Shown here: one piece after another, positions 36,279-45,474 of the stretch
How the letters are laid out: each line of letters starts with the position of its first letter
How positions within the stretch are numbered: the stretch's first letter is position 1
Assembly (NCBI RefSeq): GCF_030867385.1
Contig: NZ_JAPFBJ010000001.1
Location: 806,001-870,000, forward strand
Length of the DNA: 64,000 nucleotides
DNA from: Sphingobium sp. DEHP117
Lineage (GTDB): Bacteria; Pseudomonadota; Alphaproteobacteria; Sphingomonadales; Sphingomonadaceae
Direction: 5' to 3'
Notes under the pieces: model-generated
Seen by the model: the letters and a program-made list of their open reading frames with translations, nothing else
Database searches by the model: none
What the model was told of the DNA's origin: nothing
Position numbers and translations under genes: made by a program

Positions 36279-36313
36279 AATGCACCCGAACGGCAGAGCC
36301 TTTTTGAGTTGGG

Positions 36314-36973
36314 ATGGACGGCATGATGCGTGGTGGCTGGACGAGATTGATCACCGGGCTGGTAGCCTGCGGCACTGTGCTTGGCGGTTGCTCCGGCAGC
36401 GGCGCTTCCACCAGCGCACAGCTTCCACCCGCAAGCTTCGTTGGCACGCAGGAAGGGCCGGGCGAGGAATATATCATCGGGCCATTGGATGAGCTGACGA
36501 TCTTCGTCTGGCGCAATCCCGAGCTCGGCGCCAAGGTGCAGGTGCGCCCTGATGGCCGCATCACCACGCCGCTGATTGCGGACATGCCTGCCGTCGGCAA
36601 GACGCCCAAGATGCTGTCCGAAGACATCAAGCTGGCGCTGACGCAATATATCCAGAACCCGCTGGTGTCGGTGATCGTCAACAATTTCTCCGGCACCTAC
36701 AGCCAGCAGATCCGCATCGTCGGCGCGACCGAAAAGCCCGCCTCCATCCCCTATCGCGCCAACATGACGCTGCTCGATGCGATGATCGCGGTGGGCGGCC
36801 TCTCCGAATATGCCGCCGGCAACCGCGCGCGCCTTGTCCGCTATGACAAGGAGACCGGCAAGCAGAAGGAATATAAGGTGCGCATCAATGACCTGATCAA
36901 GCAGGGCGATACCAAGGCCAATGTGCAACTTTCGCCGGGCGATGTCATCATCATCCCCGAAAGCATGTTCTAA
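36314..36973 (+). CDS. Polysaccharide export lipoprotein, XrtA type
   Basis: Wza-like outer-membrane export protein for exopolysaccharide. The 219-aa product has a lipobox (LGGC, Cys26), a polysaccharide-export (Poly_export) domain (YIIGPLDELTIFVWRNPELG, VRPDGRITTPLIADM) and a SLBB domain (IVGATEKPASIPYRANMTLLDAMIAVGG). An alternative start at ATG 36323 would remove three residues. First gene of the forward EPS operon with Wzz, kinase and barrel genes downstream. Confidence 0.92.
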   Translation: MDGMMRGGWTRLITGLVACGTVLGGCSGSGASTSAQLPPASFVGTQEGPGEEYIIGPLDELTIFVWRNPELGAKVQVRPDGRITTPLIADMPAVGKTPKMLSEDIKLALTQYIQNPLVSVIVNNFSGTYSQQIRIVGATEKPASIPYRANMTLLDAMIAVGGLSEYAAGNRARLVRYDKETGKQKEYKVRINDLIKQGDTKANVQLSPGDVIIIPESMF

Positions 36974-36991
36974 GGGATCGAGCGAACCACC

Positions 36992-38512
36992 ATGCCGAGC
37001 CTCTATGACGAACTGCTGATCGCGCTCCACGGAGTCTGGAACCGCCGCTGGCTGGCGCTGGCGGTGGCCTGGGGCGTGTGCGTCGCGGGTTGGCTGGCGG
37101 TCTCGCTGATCCCCAACGCCTATGAATCGAAGGCCAAGGTGTTCGTTGCGACCCAGTCGGTCATACAGGACAAGATCGGCATTTCGGCGGTTGAACAGCA
37201 GAAAAACCTCGATGCCATCCGCCAGACCTTGGGCAGCGCCGCCAACCTCGAAAAGGTGGTGCGCGGCACAGACCTTGCCGGAACGGTCGCGTCTGATGCC
37301 GATGTCGCCGCGCGTGCCGGATCGCTGAAGGACAAGATCGCCATCGTCTCCAGCGAAAACAACCTGTTCGAGATTACGACGACGATCGCGGACAGCGGCA
37401 ATTCAGACCGCGCCAATGCCCGCCTCGCCAACCAGATCACGCAGAAGCTGATCGACATCTTTCAGGAAGAGAACATCACCGGCAACCGTGATGAGACCAG
37501 GCAGGGCCTTGCTTTCCTCGATCAGCAGATCGCGCAGACCGGCAAGGCGCTGGCAGACGCGGAAAAGAAGCGGGTGGAGTTCAACCAGCAGTTCGCAGGC
37601 ATCTTGCCCGGCGCCGGCTCGATCTTTGACCGCATGGCGGCGGCGCAGACCGAGCTGAACCAGATAGAGTCGCAGTTGATGGGCGCGCAGAGTGCCTTGG
37701 CGGCGATGAACGGCCAGCTGGCCGGGACGCCCGCGACCATACCGGGCGGCGGCGTGGGCGGTGGCAGCCCCTCGGCCTTGGCGCAGGCGCAGGGAGAGCT
37801 GGCGTCTGCCAAAGCGCGCGGCTGGACCGACGCGCACCCGGACGTGGTGGCGCTGAAGCGCCAGATCGCCGCAATCAAGGCAGCGGGCGGCGGCGCTGCG
37901 AGCGCAGGCAGCAGCGCCCCCAACCCCGCCTATCTCTCTATCCGCTCGATGCAGGCAGAGCGCGCTGCGGCCGTGCAGGCGTTGCAGGCCCGAAGGAGCC
38001 AGATCGAGGGCGATCTTGCCGCCATCACCGCGCGCCAGATCGCCGACCCCGGCCTCGCCTCGGAGGGAGAACGGCTGGATCGGGACTATGACGTCCTGAA
38101 GGCGCAATATGACAAGCTGCTCGCTGATCGCGGCGAGGTGCGCCTGCGTGGCGACGTGCAGAGCGAGACCAAAGGCGCAAGCTTCCGCATCATCGATCCA
38201 CCGAGCATGCCCACCGCGCCCGCTTCGCCCAATCGGCCGTTGCTGCTCGTCGGCGTGCTGATCGTCGGCATCGGCGCAGGCGTCGGCGCGGCGTTCATGC
38301 TGGGGCAGGTGCATCCCACCTTCCCGACGGCGGCGCGGCTGGCGAAAGCGGCGGGCCTGCCCGTCATCGGCACGATCACAGAGACGCTGAACGCCTCGCA
38401 GGTTGCGGAGCGCAAGCACAAGATGAAGCTGTTTGCGGGCGCGAGCGGCGCATTGGGCGCGGCGTGCCTGCTGCTCATCGTCGTCGAGTTCATCCAGCGC
38501 GGCATGGCATGA
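36992..38512 (+). CDS. Polysaccharide chain-length determinant (Wzz/BY-kinase partner), XrtA type
   Basis: Inner-membrane regulator of polymer length. The 506-aa protein has an N-terminal membrane helix (WLALAVAWGVCVAGWLAVSL, about 18-37), a long periplasmic coiled-coil region (about 60-390) with repeated Gln-Ala and Glu-rich heptads, and a second helix at LLLVGVLIVGIGAGVGAAFML, then a final helix near residue 490. It overlaps the kinase gene by ATGA, so Wzz and the kinase form a translated pair, as in split Wzc systems. Confidence 0.92.
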   Translation: MPSLYDELLIALHGVWNRRWLALAVAWGVCVAGWLAVSLIPNAYESKAKVFVATQSVIQDKIGISAVEQQKNLDAIRQTLGSAANLEKVVRGTDLAGTVASDADVAARAGSLKDKIAIVSSENNLFEITTTIADSGNSDRANARLANQITQKLIDIFQEENITGNRDETRQGLAFLDQQIAQTGKALADAEKKRVEFNQQFAGILPGAGSIFDRMAAAQTELNQIESQLMGAQSALAAMNGQLAGTPATIPGGGVGGGSPSALAQAQGELASAKARGWTDAHPDVVALKRQIAAIKAAGGGAASAGSSAPNPAYLSIRSMQAERAAAVQALQARRSQIEGDLAAITARQIADPGLASEGERLDRDYDVLKAQYDKLLADRGEVRLRGDVQSETKGASFRIIDPPSMPTAPASPNRPLLLVGVLIVGIGAGVGAAFMLGQVHPTFPTAARLAKAAGLPVIGTITETLNASQVAERKHKMKLFAGASGALGAACLLLIVVEFIQRGMA

Positions 38513-39486
38513 AGGACAAGCCGGACATGGGTAAACAGGATTTCCCGCACCGCGACCGCGACGCTGCCACCCCGGCTAAGGGCCTGCTGGAGCGCGCATC
38601 CGACATATTTGATTTCAGTGGAGCCCTGAAAGGCCAGGGACTACCGCCGCTTGCCGTTCCGCCCGAGCTGATTCCCCCGCCGCCCGTTTTCTCCCCGCCC
38701 GCCGCACAGACTGATGTGCCAGCGAGTGCCGCCAGGCCCCGCGCGGCGGATTGGGGCGGCCCGGTGCAGGCCATTGACCGTGCGGTGCTGGCCGAAAATG
38801 GCTTCCTCGTCCCCGGCGCGCCGATCAGTGGGCTCGCCGAGGAGTTCCGCATCGTCAAGCGCGAGCTTCAGGCCGCGCTGCGTGCCGAAGGCGAGGCGCG
38901 GGCAGACGGCAAGCTCGTATTGGTTGCGTCGGCGCACCCCGGTGATGGCAAGACATTCTGCGCCATCAACCTCGCGCTATCGCTTGCGGCCGAGAGCGCG
39001 GTCGAGGTTTTGCTGGTCGATGGCGACGTCGCCAAGCCGGATGCGCCACGCCTGCTCGGCTTGCAGACCGGCAAGGGTTTGCTGGATGCGCTGGCCGATC
39101 CGGCTGTGCGGATCGAGGATTGTGTCATCCGCACGGATGTTCCCGGCCTGGCCGTGTTGCCCGCAGGCGCGGGCAGCACCAGCGACACCGAATATCTCGC
39201 CTCCGCACGCATGGGTGAGCTGATCGCGGCACTGATCTCCGGGCGGCCGGAGCGTATCGTCATCATCGATTCGGCACCGTTGCTGGCAGCCTCGGCGGGG
39301 TCGATCCTTGCCACCCATGTCGATCTGACCCTTCTTGTGGTGCGGGCCGATCGGACCAGCGAGACGGCGCTGCGCGATGCGGCAGAGCTTCTCAATGGCT
39401 GCCGCAACGTGCAGCTGATGCTGAACGGGGTGAAATTCTCCGCCAGCGGCCGCCGCTTCGGCACCTATTATGGCCGGGAGGGCTGA
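38509..39486 (+). CDS. Tyrosine-type autokinase (BY-kinase), XrtA-associated
   Basis: Cytoplasmic half of a split Wzc-type kinase: the 325-aa protein has a proline-rich N-terminal part (PELIPPPPVFSPPA), a P-loop with Walker A SAHPGDGKTFCAINLALSL, Walker A' VLLVDGDVAKPDAPR, and Walker B IVIIDSAPLLAAS. The C-terminus ends FGTYYGREG with a pair of tyrosines, a shorter tyrosine cluster than in classical Wzc. It partners with the preceding chain-length protein. Confidence 0.9.
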   Translation: MKDKPDMGKQDFPHRDRDAATPAKGLLERASDIFDFSGALKGQGLPPLAVPPELIPPPPVFSPPAAQTDVPASAARPRAADWGGPVQAIDRAVLAENGFLVPGAPISGLAEEFRIVKRELQAALRAEGEARADGKLVLVASAHPGDGKTFCAINLALSLAAESAVEVLLVDGDVAKPDAPRLLGLQTGKGLLDALADPAVRIEDCVIRTDVPGLAVLPAGAGSTSDTEYLASARMGELIAALISGRPERIVIIDSAPLLAASAGSILATHVDLTLLVVRADRTSETALRDAAELLNGCRNVQLMLNGVKFSASGRRFGTYYGREG

Positions 39487-39492
39487 AACGCC

Positions 39493-41082
39493 GTGCGCCG
39501 CACTCTCCTTTCCCTGACCGCATTGGCCGCCGTGGCCGCGCATCCCGCGCAGGCGCGGACCGAGGTGCATCCCTATATCGAGGCGAGCCAGACCTTCCTG
39601 GCAAACCTGAAGGGCGGCGCGGAGGACGTGCTGACCTACACCTCGCTCGCTGCAGGGGTCGACGCGACGCTTCAAACCGCCCGCACCGAAGTGCGCGCCG
39701 ACGCCCGCTATGAGCATCAGTTCGGCTGGGGCAAGCGGGCGGTCGATAGCGACATCCTTTCCGGCATGCTGCGCGGGCGCTATGCGGTGATCCCGAACCG
39801 TCTGAGCATCGAGGGCGGCGCGCTTGCCACGCGGGTGCGTACCGATGGCCTGTCGAGCGCCAATGGCGGATCGCTCATCACGGCGGGCGATTCGGTGTCG
39901 CAGCTCTATTCGCTCTATGCCGGGCCGACCCTCACCACTCATGTAAACGACCTCTCGGTCAACGCGGCCTATCGCATCGGCTACACCCGCATTGAGGACG
40001 ATGTGAACCTGAGCGTAGGCGGCATCCCGGCGTTCGGCGTATTTGACGAGAGCGTCTACCAGACCGCAACCGCATCCGTCGGCATGCAGCCCGGCCCGTT
40101 GCCCTTTGGCTGGTCGGTGGGCGTCGGCTATGACCGGGAGGACGCGAGCGAGCTCGATCAGCGTTATCAGGACAAGTGGATCCGCGGCGACGTGACCGTG
40201 CCCGTGTCCGCCACGCTCGCTCTTGTGGGCGGGGTTGGCTATGAAGACATCAAGATCGACCAGCGCGCGGCATTGGTGGACAATGCTGGCAACCCGGTGC
40301 TGGACGGCAAGGGCAGGCTGATATCAGACACCTCCGTCCCGCGCCTCGTCGCCTATAACGTCGAAGGCCTGATCTGGGATGCAGGGGTGCTGTGGCGCCC
40401 CAGCCGCCGCACCTCGCTTGAGGCGCGCATCGGCGAGCGCTATGACAGCATGCACTATATCGGCAGCTTCACGTGGCGCGCCAGCCCGCACAGCCTGTTC
40501 CAGATCGCCTATTTCGACCGGATCGACAGCTTTGGCCGCGCGCTGCACGGCAATCTCGTCGCCTTGCCGACGGATTTCATCGCCGCGCGCAATCCGTTCA
40601 GCGGCGACCTCACCGGCTGCGTCAGCGGCCAGAACGGCGGCACCTGCCTTAATGACACGCTGGCCGCGATCAACGGCTCCAACTTCCGCCATCGCGGCAT
40701 AGCGGCGCAATATGGCTGGACAGGGCGCCGGTGGAACTGGGGCGCTGCCGGCGGCTGGTCCCAGCGCAAGTTCCTCGCCCCGCGCGGATCGATCTTCACC
40801 GGAGTCAGCGGCGCGCACAGCGATTATTACTACGCGCAGCTGTTCGGCGGCGTTAAGCTGGATATCGCCTCAAGCCTCGGCGCCAGCCTCTATGGCAATT
40901 ATCTCGATGCGCCGGTGGGCGGCATTGATGTGACCAATTACGGGGCGTACACCACCTACAACCGGCAATTCGGGCGGCATCTGAGCGCGCAGGCCTCGCT
41001 GGGGCTGGACGCGCTCGATACCACCGCAATCGACACGATCGTCAATCTGCTGGGGCAGGTGGGCGTCCGCTATACATTCTAG
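39493..41082 (+). CDS. Outer-membrane beta-barrel protein of the EPS/XrtA locus
   Basis: The 529-aa product has a Sec signal (MRRTLLSLTALAAVAAHPAQA) and a large transmembrane barrel with regularly alternating aromatic strands ending VNLLGQVGVRYTF, with terminal Phe. It fits the outer-membrane EpsL/TIGR03016-type group found in exosortase loci. Likely the outer-membrane channel or scaffold for polymer release. Start is a GTG at 39493, six bases after the kinase gene. Confidence 0.85.
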   Translation: MRRTLLSLTALAAVAAHPAQARTEVHPYIEASQTFLANLKGGAEDVLTYTSLAAGVDATLQTARTEVRADARYEHQFGWGKRAVDSDILSGMLRGRYAVIPNRLSIEGGALATRVRTDGLSSANGGSLITAGDSVSQLYSLYAGPTLTTHVNDLSVNAAYRIGYTRIEDDVNLSVGGIPAFGVFDESVYQTATASVGMQPGPLPFGWSVGVGYDREDASELDQRYQDKWIRGDVTVPVSATLALVGGVGYEDIKIDQRAALVDNAGNPVLDGKGRLISDTSVPRLVAYNVEGLIWDAGVLWRPSRRTSLEARIGERYDSMHYIGSFTWRASPHSLFQIAYFDRIDSFGRALHGNLVALPTDFIAARNPFSGDLTGCVSGQNGGTCLNDTLAAINGSNFRHRGIAAQYGWTGRRWNWGAAGGWSQRKFLAPRGSIFTGVSGAHSDYYYAQLFGGVKLDIASSLGASLYGNYLDAPVGGIDVTNYGAYTTYNRQFGRHLSAQASLGLDALDTTAIDTIVNLLGQVGVRYTF

Positions 41083-41110
41083 GGGCACCGCCCCGTGGAG
41101 AGACACGACG

Positions 41111-42319
41111 ATGTATGATCAGTTCTACGCGCTGAAGGGCCGCCCGTTTCAACTGACGCCGGACCCGCATTTCTATTTCGAGAGCGGCACGCATCGCAAG
41201 GCGCTGTCCTATCTTGGTTATGGGCTGGCGCAGGGCGAGGGGTTCATCGTCATCACCGGCGAGATCGGTGCGGGCAAGACGACCTTGGTCGGCCATGTCA
41301 TGTCGACGATCGACCCGCAGCGTCTCACCGCGGTCAAGATCGTCTCGACCCAGGTCGAGGGGGACGACCTGCTGCGCCTCGTCGCGCAACAGTTCGGCAT
41401 CACGGAAGACCATCTGCCCAAGGCGCAGCTGCTTCAGCGGATCGAGGCTTTCCTCCATGCGCAGGCACGCAAGGGGCTTCGCACGCTCCTGATCGTAGAC
41501 GAGGCGCAGGGGCTGTCGGTGTCCGCCATCGAGGAGCTGCGGATGCTGAGCAACTTCCAGCTCGGCGGTCAGGCACTGCTGCAGATCTTCCTGCTCGGCC
41601 AGCCGGAATTTCGCACCCTGATGAACGCGCCGGAGCTGGAGCAGCTGCGCCAGCGCGTGATCGCGACGCATCACTTGGAGCCGATGCTGGCCAACGAGGT
41701 GGAGCCCTATATCCGCCACCGCCTTTCGCTGGTCGGCTGGACGAATAACCCGCATTTCACCGCTGATGCCTATGCCGCCATCTATGCCGCGACAGACGGC
41801 GTTCCCCGCCGCATCAACGCGCTGATGAGCCGGGTGATGCTGTTGGGTGCCGTCGATCACCTGAGCGAGATAGACGCGCATGCGGTCGAGGCCGTTGCCG
41901 CCGATATGGGGCTGGTTGAAAGCGCAGTGGATACCACACCGGCATCCGCGCCCGCGCCGATCGTAGCCGAAGTGGTCGAGCCGACAGAGGAAGCAGCAGC
42001 GCCCGATATCCAGCCGGTTGATCTGGCGGAAGTCGTTGAGGAACCAGCGCCGGTCGTCGACCTGGTCGATACCGCCGACGCCGTCCCGCTGGAGCTACAC
42101 CGCATTCGCGAGGAACTGGACGAGCTGCGCCGCGTGATCAACCTCAGCGGAGATCGCGCGCCAGAGCAGCGCGCGCTGGCCGAGCGTCTTGACGCCATCG
42201 AGGCGCGGGTTCACGGCCTCGAGTCGCGCGGCGACGAGCAGGAAGCGGCGCTGCGCAAGGTGCTCAACCTGCTGGTCGACTGGGTGGAAAACGAAAACCC
42301 GGAAAGCCGCGCGGCCTGA
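41111..42319 (+). CDS. XrtA-associated AAA ATPase
   Basis: ExeA/GspA-like P-loop ATPase: MYDQFYALKGRPFQLTPDP, Walker A ITGEIGAGKTTLVGHVM, Walker B TLLIVDEAQGLSVSAIEEL and the arginine-finger region LRQRVIATHHLEPML. The 402-aa protein has an acidic linker (about 275-330, rich in Glu and Pro) and a coiled-coil C-terminus. ATPases of this group appear in most exosortase A loci; role in export or assembly is inferred. Confidence 0.9.
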   Translation: MYDQFYALKGRPFQLTPDPHFYFESGTHRKALSYLGYGLAQGEGFIVITGEIGAGKTTLVGHVMSTIDPQRLTAVKIVSTQVEGDDLLRLVAQQFGITEDHLPKAQLLQRIEAFLHAQARKGLRTLLIVDEAQGLSVSAIEELRMLSNFQLGGQALLQIFLLGQPEFRTLMNAPELEQLRQRVIATHHLEPMLANEVEPYIRHRLSLVGWTNNPHFTADAYAAIYAATDGVPRRINALMSRVMLLGAVDHLSEIDAHAVEAVAADMGLVESAVDTTPASAPAPIVAEVVEPTEEAAAPDIQPVDLAEVVEEPAPVVDLVDTADAVPLELHRIREELDELRRVINLSGDRAPEQRALAERLDAIEARVHGLESRGDEQEAALRKVLNLLVDWVENENPESRAA

Positions 42320-42343
42320 GCGGCCCAGGATGACGAGGCATTG

Positions 42344-43213
42344 ATGGCAAGTATTATCAATGCACTATCCGTTGATGTTGAAGACTGGTTTCAGGTCGGC
42401 GCCTTCGAGACCACGATAAAGCGTGCCGATTGGAGCGCGTGCGAATCCCGCGTCATGCGCAATACCGACCGGCTGCTCGATCTATTTGCCCGCCGCAATG
42501 TGAAAGCCACGTTCTTCACGCTGGGCTGGGTGGCGGAACGGCACCCGGACCTCATTCGCCGCATCGTTGCCGCCGGGCATGAGCTGGCCAGCCATGGCTA
42601 TGACCATCAACGCGTCTTCACCTTCACGCCCGAGCAATTCCGAGCGGATCTGCGCAAATCGCGCGCGCTGCTGGAGCAGGCGGGCGCGGTGCCGGTGCGC
42701 GGCTATCGCGCGCCGAGCTTTTCCATCGACGCACGCACGCCCTGGGCGCATGCCCTCCTCGCCGAAGAAGGTTACAGCTATTCGAGCAGCGTCGCGCCGG
42801 TGCGCCACGATCATTATGGCTGGCCCGAGGCCCCGCGCTTTGCCTATCGCCCCCTGGCCGACTCCTCGCTCATCGAACTGCCGGTTACGACCGCGCGGGC
42901 ATTCTGCCGCACCATCGCGGCGGGCGGCGGCGGCTTCTTCCGGCTGATGCCCTATGGCTTCACCCGCTGGGCGGTGGGCCAGGTCAACCGAACCGATCAG
43001 CGCCCGGCGATCTTTTACTTCCACCCGTGGGAGATCGACGCGGATCAGCCGCGCGTCGCAAACGCACCGCTCAAGTCCCGCCTGCGCCACTATACCAACC
43101 TCGCGACCACCGAGGCCAAGCTCGACCGGCTGATTGTTGCCTTCCGCTGGGGCAGGGTGGATGCGGTCGCAGCCGATCAGGCAAGGGATGCGCCATGCTG
43201 GCCCGCCGCATGA
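42344..43213 (+). CDS. XrtA-system polysaccharide deacetylase (DUF3473 type)
   Basis: Carbohydrate esterase 4-type deacetylase. The 289-aa protein starts NALSVDVEDWFQVGAFE with the metal-binding Asp-Glu-Asp, then VKATFFTLGWVAERHPDLI, HELASHGYDHQRV (metal histidines), RGYRAPSFSIDA and the C-terminal DUF3473-like part with YFHPWEIDADQPR. A TTG at 42341 precedes the ATG at 42344 in frame. Its 3' end overlaps the next gene by 19 bases. Likely deacetylates the exopolysaccharide during export. Confidence 0.93.
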   Translation: MASIINALSVDVEDWFQVGAFETTIKRADWSACESRVMRNTDRLLDLFARRNVKATFFTLGWVAERHPDLIRRIVAAGHELASHGYDHQRVFTFTPEQFRADLRKSRALLEQAGAVPVRGYRAPSFSIDARTPWAHALLAEEGYSYSSSVAPVRHDHYGWPEAPRFAYRPLADSSLIELPVTTARAFCRTIAAGGGGFFRLMPYGFTRWAVGQVNRTDQRPAIFYFHPWEIDADQPRVANAPLKSRLRHYTNLATTEAKLDRLIVAFRWGRVDAVAADQARDAPCWPAA

Positions 43214-44256
43214 TCGTCTCGCCCGCCAATCTGGACGACGCGGCGCAAGTCGCCGCGCTGGAGGCATGGATCGGCGCGCGCTCGGACTCAACGCCCTTTC
43301 ACCGTCCTGCTTGGATCAACGCGGTCGCGCGCGGCACCGGCCAGCAGGCGATGATGCTGGTGTGCCGTCATGGCGGCGGCGACATTGCGGGCGTACTGCC
43401 GCTCAATCTCATCCACTCGCCCCTGTTCGGGCGTGCCTTGGTATCCAGCGGCTTTGCGGTCGATGGCGGGATTTTGGCCGAGGATGCGGGTGTAGCCGAG
43501 GTGCTTTCCGCCGAATGCTGGCGCTTGGCGGAGGCGATGAGCTGCCCCACGGCAGAGCTGCGCGGCGGTGCATTGCCGCGCGAGGGCTGGGCGCTCAAGA
43601 CCGGCGCCTATCTCAATTTCGCGAAGCCATTGGAGGCGGATGACGAGGCGCAGCTGCTCGCCATCCCCCGCAAGCACCGCGCCGAGGTGCGCAAGGGGCT
43701 GGACAATGGCCTTGATATTGAGTTCGGCCGCAGCGCGCGTCTGCTCGAAATCCACTATCGGCTCTACGCCGAAAATGTGCACCGGCTCGGCACGCCGGTG
43801 TTCCCCAAGGCGATGTTTGCCGAAGTGCTCTCCGCATTCGGCGACAACGCCGACATCGTGCTGGTGAGCAAAAACGGCGCGCCGCTCACCACCATATTCA
43901 GCCTCTATCACAATGGCGTGTGCATGCCCTATTGGCAGGGCGCGACGCTCGCCGCGCGCAAGCTGCGATCCAACGAGGCGGGCTACTTCCACCTGATGGC
44001 CCATGCCCGCCAACGCGGCTGCACCCACTTCGATTTTGGGCGTTCCAAGGTCGGCACTGGCCCTGCGGCGTGGAAAAAGACCTGGGGCTGGGAAGGCGAG
44101 CCGTTGACCTACGCCACCCGCGCCGCGCCGGGCCGGGAAGCGCGTGACATCAACCCGCTCTCACCGCAATATCAGCGCAAGGTAGAGCTGTGGAAGAAAC
44201 TGCCCCTGCCGCTGGCAAGCTTCATCGGCCCCTACATATCGCGCGGGCTGGGCTGA
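43195..44256 (+). CDS. FemAB-type GNAT protein, XrtA/PEP-CTERM-associated
   Basis: The 353-aa FemAB-related protein has two GNAT-like lobes; KHRAEVRKGLDNGLDIEF and AGYFHLMAHARQRGCTHFDFGRSKVG, plus PAAWKKTWGWEGEPLTY. FemAB-type enzymes add amino acids from aminoacyl-tRNA or acyl-ACP to envelope polymers. This is the second GNAT in the locus and unrelated in detail to the one at 32344. An internal ATG at 43210 is an alternative start. Confidence 0.88.
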   Translation: MLARRMIVSPANLDDAAQVAALEAWIGARSDSTPFHRPAWINAVARGTGQQAMMLVCRHGGGDIAGVLPLNLIHSPLFGRALVSSGFAVDGGILAEDAGVAEVLSAECWRLAEAMSCPTAELRGGALPREGWALKTGAYLNFAKPLEADDEAQLLAIPRKHRAEVRKGLDNGLDIEFGRSARLLEIHYRLYAENVHRLGTPVFPKAMFAEVLSAFGDNADIVLVSKNGAPLTTIFSLYHNGVCMPYWQGATLAARKLRSNEAGYFHLMAHARQRGCTHFDFGRSKVGTGPAAWKKTWGWEGEPLTYATRAAPGREARDINPLSPQYQRKVELWKKLPLPLASFIGPYISRGLG

Positions 44257-44262
44257 GGCGTC

Positions 44263-45474
44263 ATGGCCGCTGCGGGCGAAATATTGTTCCTGGTGCATCG
44301 CATCCCGTTCCCGCCGGATCGGGGCGACAAGATCCGCTCGCATCATATCCTGCACGCGCTGGCCGAGATCGGCCCGGTGCATGTCGGCTGCTTCGCCGAT
44401 GACGCGCGGGACATGGCCTTCGCCGACGAGATGGCGGCGCTGACAGCAAGCCAGCGTGTGCTGATGCGGGGGCGGTCGCGCGCGGTGGCGGGCGTGAACG
44501 GTTTGCTCAGGCGCCAGCCGATGCTGGTCGCGATGTATGAGAGCGCGGCGCTGCACCGCTGGGTCCGGCATGTGCTGGCAACCCGCCCGATCCGCGCCGT
44601 TGTCACCTATTCCGTCCAGATGGCGCATTTCGTCCCGCGCGATCTGCCAGAGGGCGTGCGCTTCGTGATGGATTTCGTCGATTTCGACAGCGCGAAATAT
44701 GCTGCCTATGGGGCGGGGCAGGGCGGCGTGATGGGCTGGGTCAACCGGCGTGAGGGCCGCGTGCTGATGCGCTTTGAGGCGGAGACAGCGCTGCGGGCGG
44801 ATGTCTCCACCTTCGTCAGCGCGGCGGAGGCGGATATGTTCGTGCGCACCGCCGGGGTGCAGGGCGCGGATGTCCGTGCGCTCGATAACGGCGTTGATTT
44901 GAACTATTTCAATAGATTGTCGCAATATCCTGCTATCGAAAATCGGGGAGTCCCACTGCTCGTCTTCACCGGGCAGATGGACTATCGCCCCAATATCGAA
45001 GCGGTCCAGAGCTTCGCGCGCGAGGCGTTGCCCACGATCCGCGCCGCGCATCCCGATGCCCGGTTCGCCATCGTCGGCCGCAACCCCGCGACGGAGGTGA
45101 GTGCGCTCGGCAATCTTCCCGGCGTGATCGTCACGGGCGGCGTGCCCGATGTGCGCGGCTGGCTGGCGGCGGCGGATGTTGTTGTCGCACCCCTGCGGAT
45201 CGCGCGCGGCATCCAGAACAAGGTGCTTGAGGCGATGGCGATGGCGCGGCCGGTGGTCGCCTCCCCGCAAGCCGCCGAGGGCATAGACGCGGAGGAGGGC
45301 AAGCATCTCATGATCGCCCGCGATCCGGCTGAAGAGGCTCAGGCAGTGTTGGCGCTGCTCGCTGATCCCCAACGCGCAAAAACGCTGGGCCAGGCGGCGC
45401 GCGCGCGCATGGAGGCCCGCTATGACTGGGCAGCGACTCTCGCCCCGTTACGGGATATGGTGACCGGCGGATGA
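44263..45474 (+). CDS. Glycosyltransferase, XrtA-associated (TIGR03087 type)
   Basis: GT-B fold family 4-like transferase: the N-terminal part LFLVHRIPFPPDRGDKIRSH, a mid region, and C-terminal TGQMDYRPNIEAVQSF, VGRNPATEVSALGNLPGVIV, GVPDVRGWLAAADVVVAP, EAMAMARPVVASPQAAEGI. The 403-aa protein probably builds the exopolysaccharide repeat. Overlaps the exosortase gene by four bases. Confidence 0.92.
   Translation: MAAAGEILFLVHRIPFPPDRGDKIRSHHILHALAEIGPVHVGCFADDARDMAFADEMAALTASQRVLMRGRSRAVAGVNGLLRRQPMLVAMYESAALHRWVRHVLATRPIRAVVTYSVQMAHFVPRDLPEGVRFVMDFVDFDSAKYAAYGAGQGGVMGWVNRREGRVLMRFEAETALRADVSTFVSAAEADMFVRTAGVQGADVRALDNGVDLNYFNRLSQYPAIENRGVPLLVFTGQMDYRPNIEAVQSFAREALPTIRAAHPDARFAIVGRNPATEVSALGNLPGVIVTGGVPDVRGWLAAADVVVAPLRIARGIQNKVLEAMAMARPVVASPQAAEGIDAEEGKHLMIARDPAEEAQAVLALLADPQRAKTLGQAARARMEARYDWAATLAPLRDMVTGG

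Noticed and set aside
43195..43213. Frameshift between deacetylase and FemAB genes
   Set aside because: The 19-base overlap joins two complete proteins with intact family termini; it is an ordinary operon overlap.
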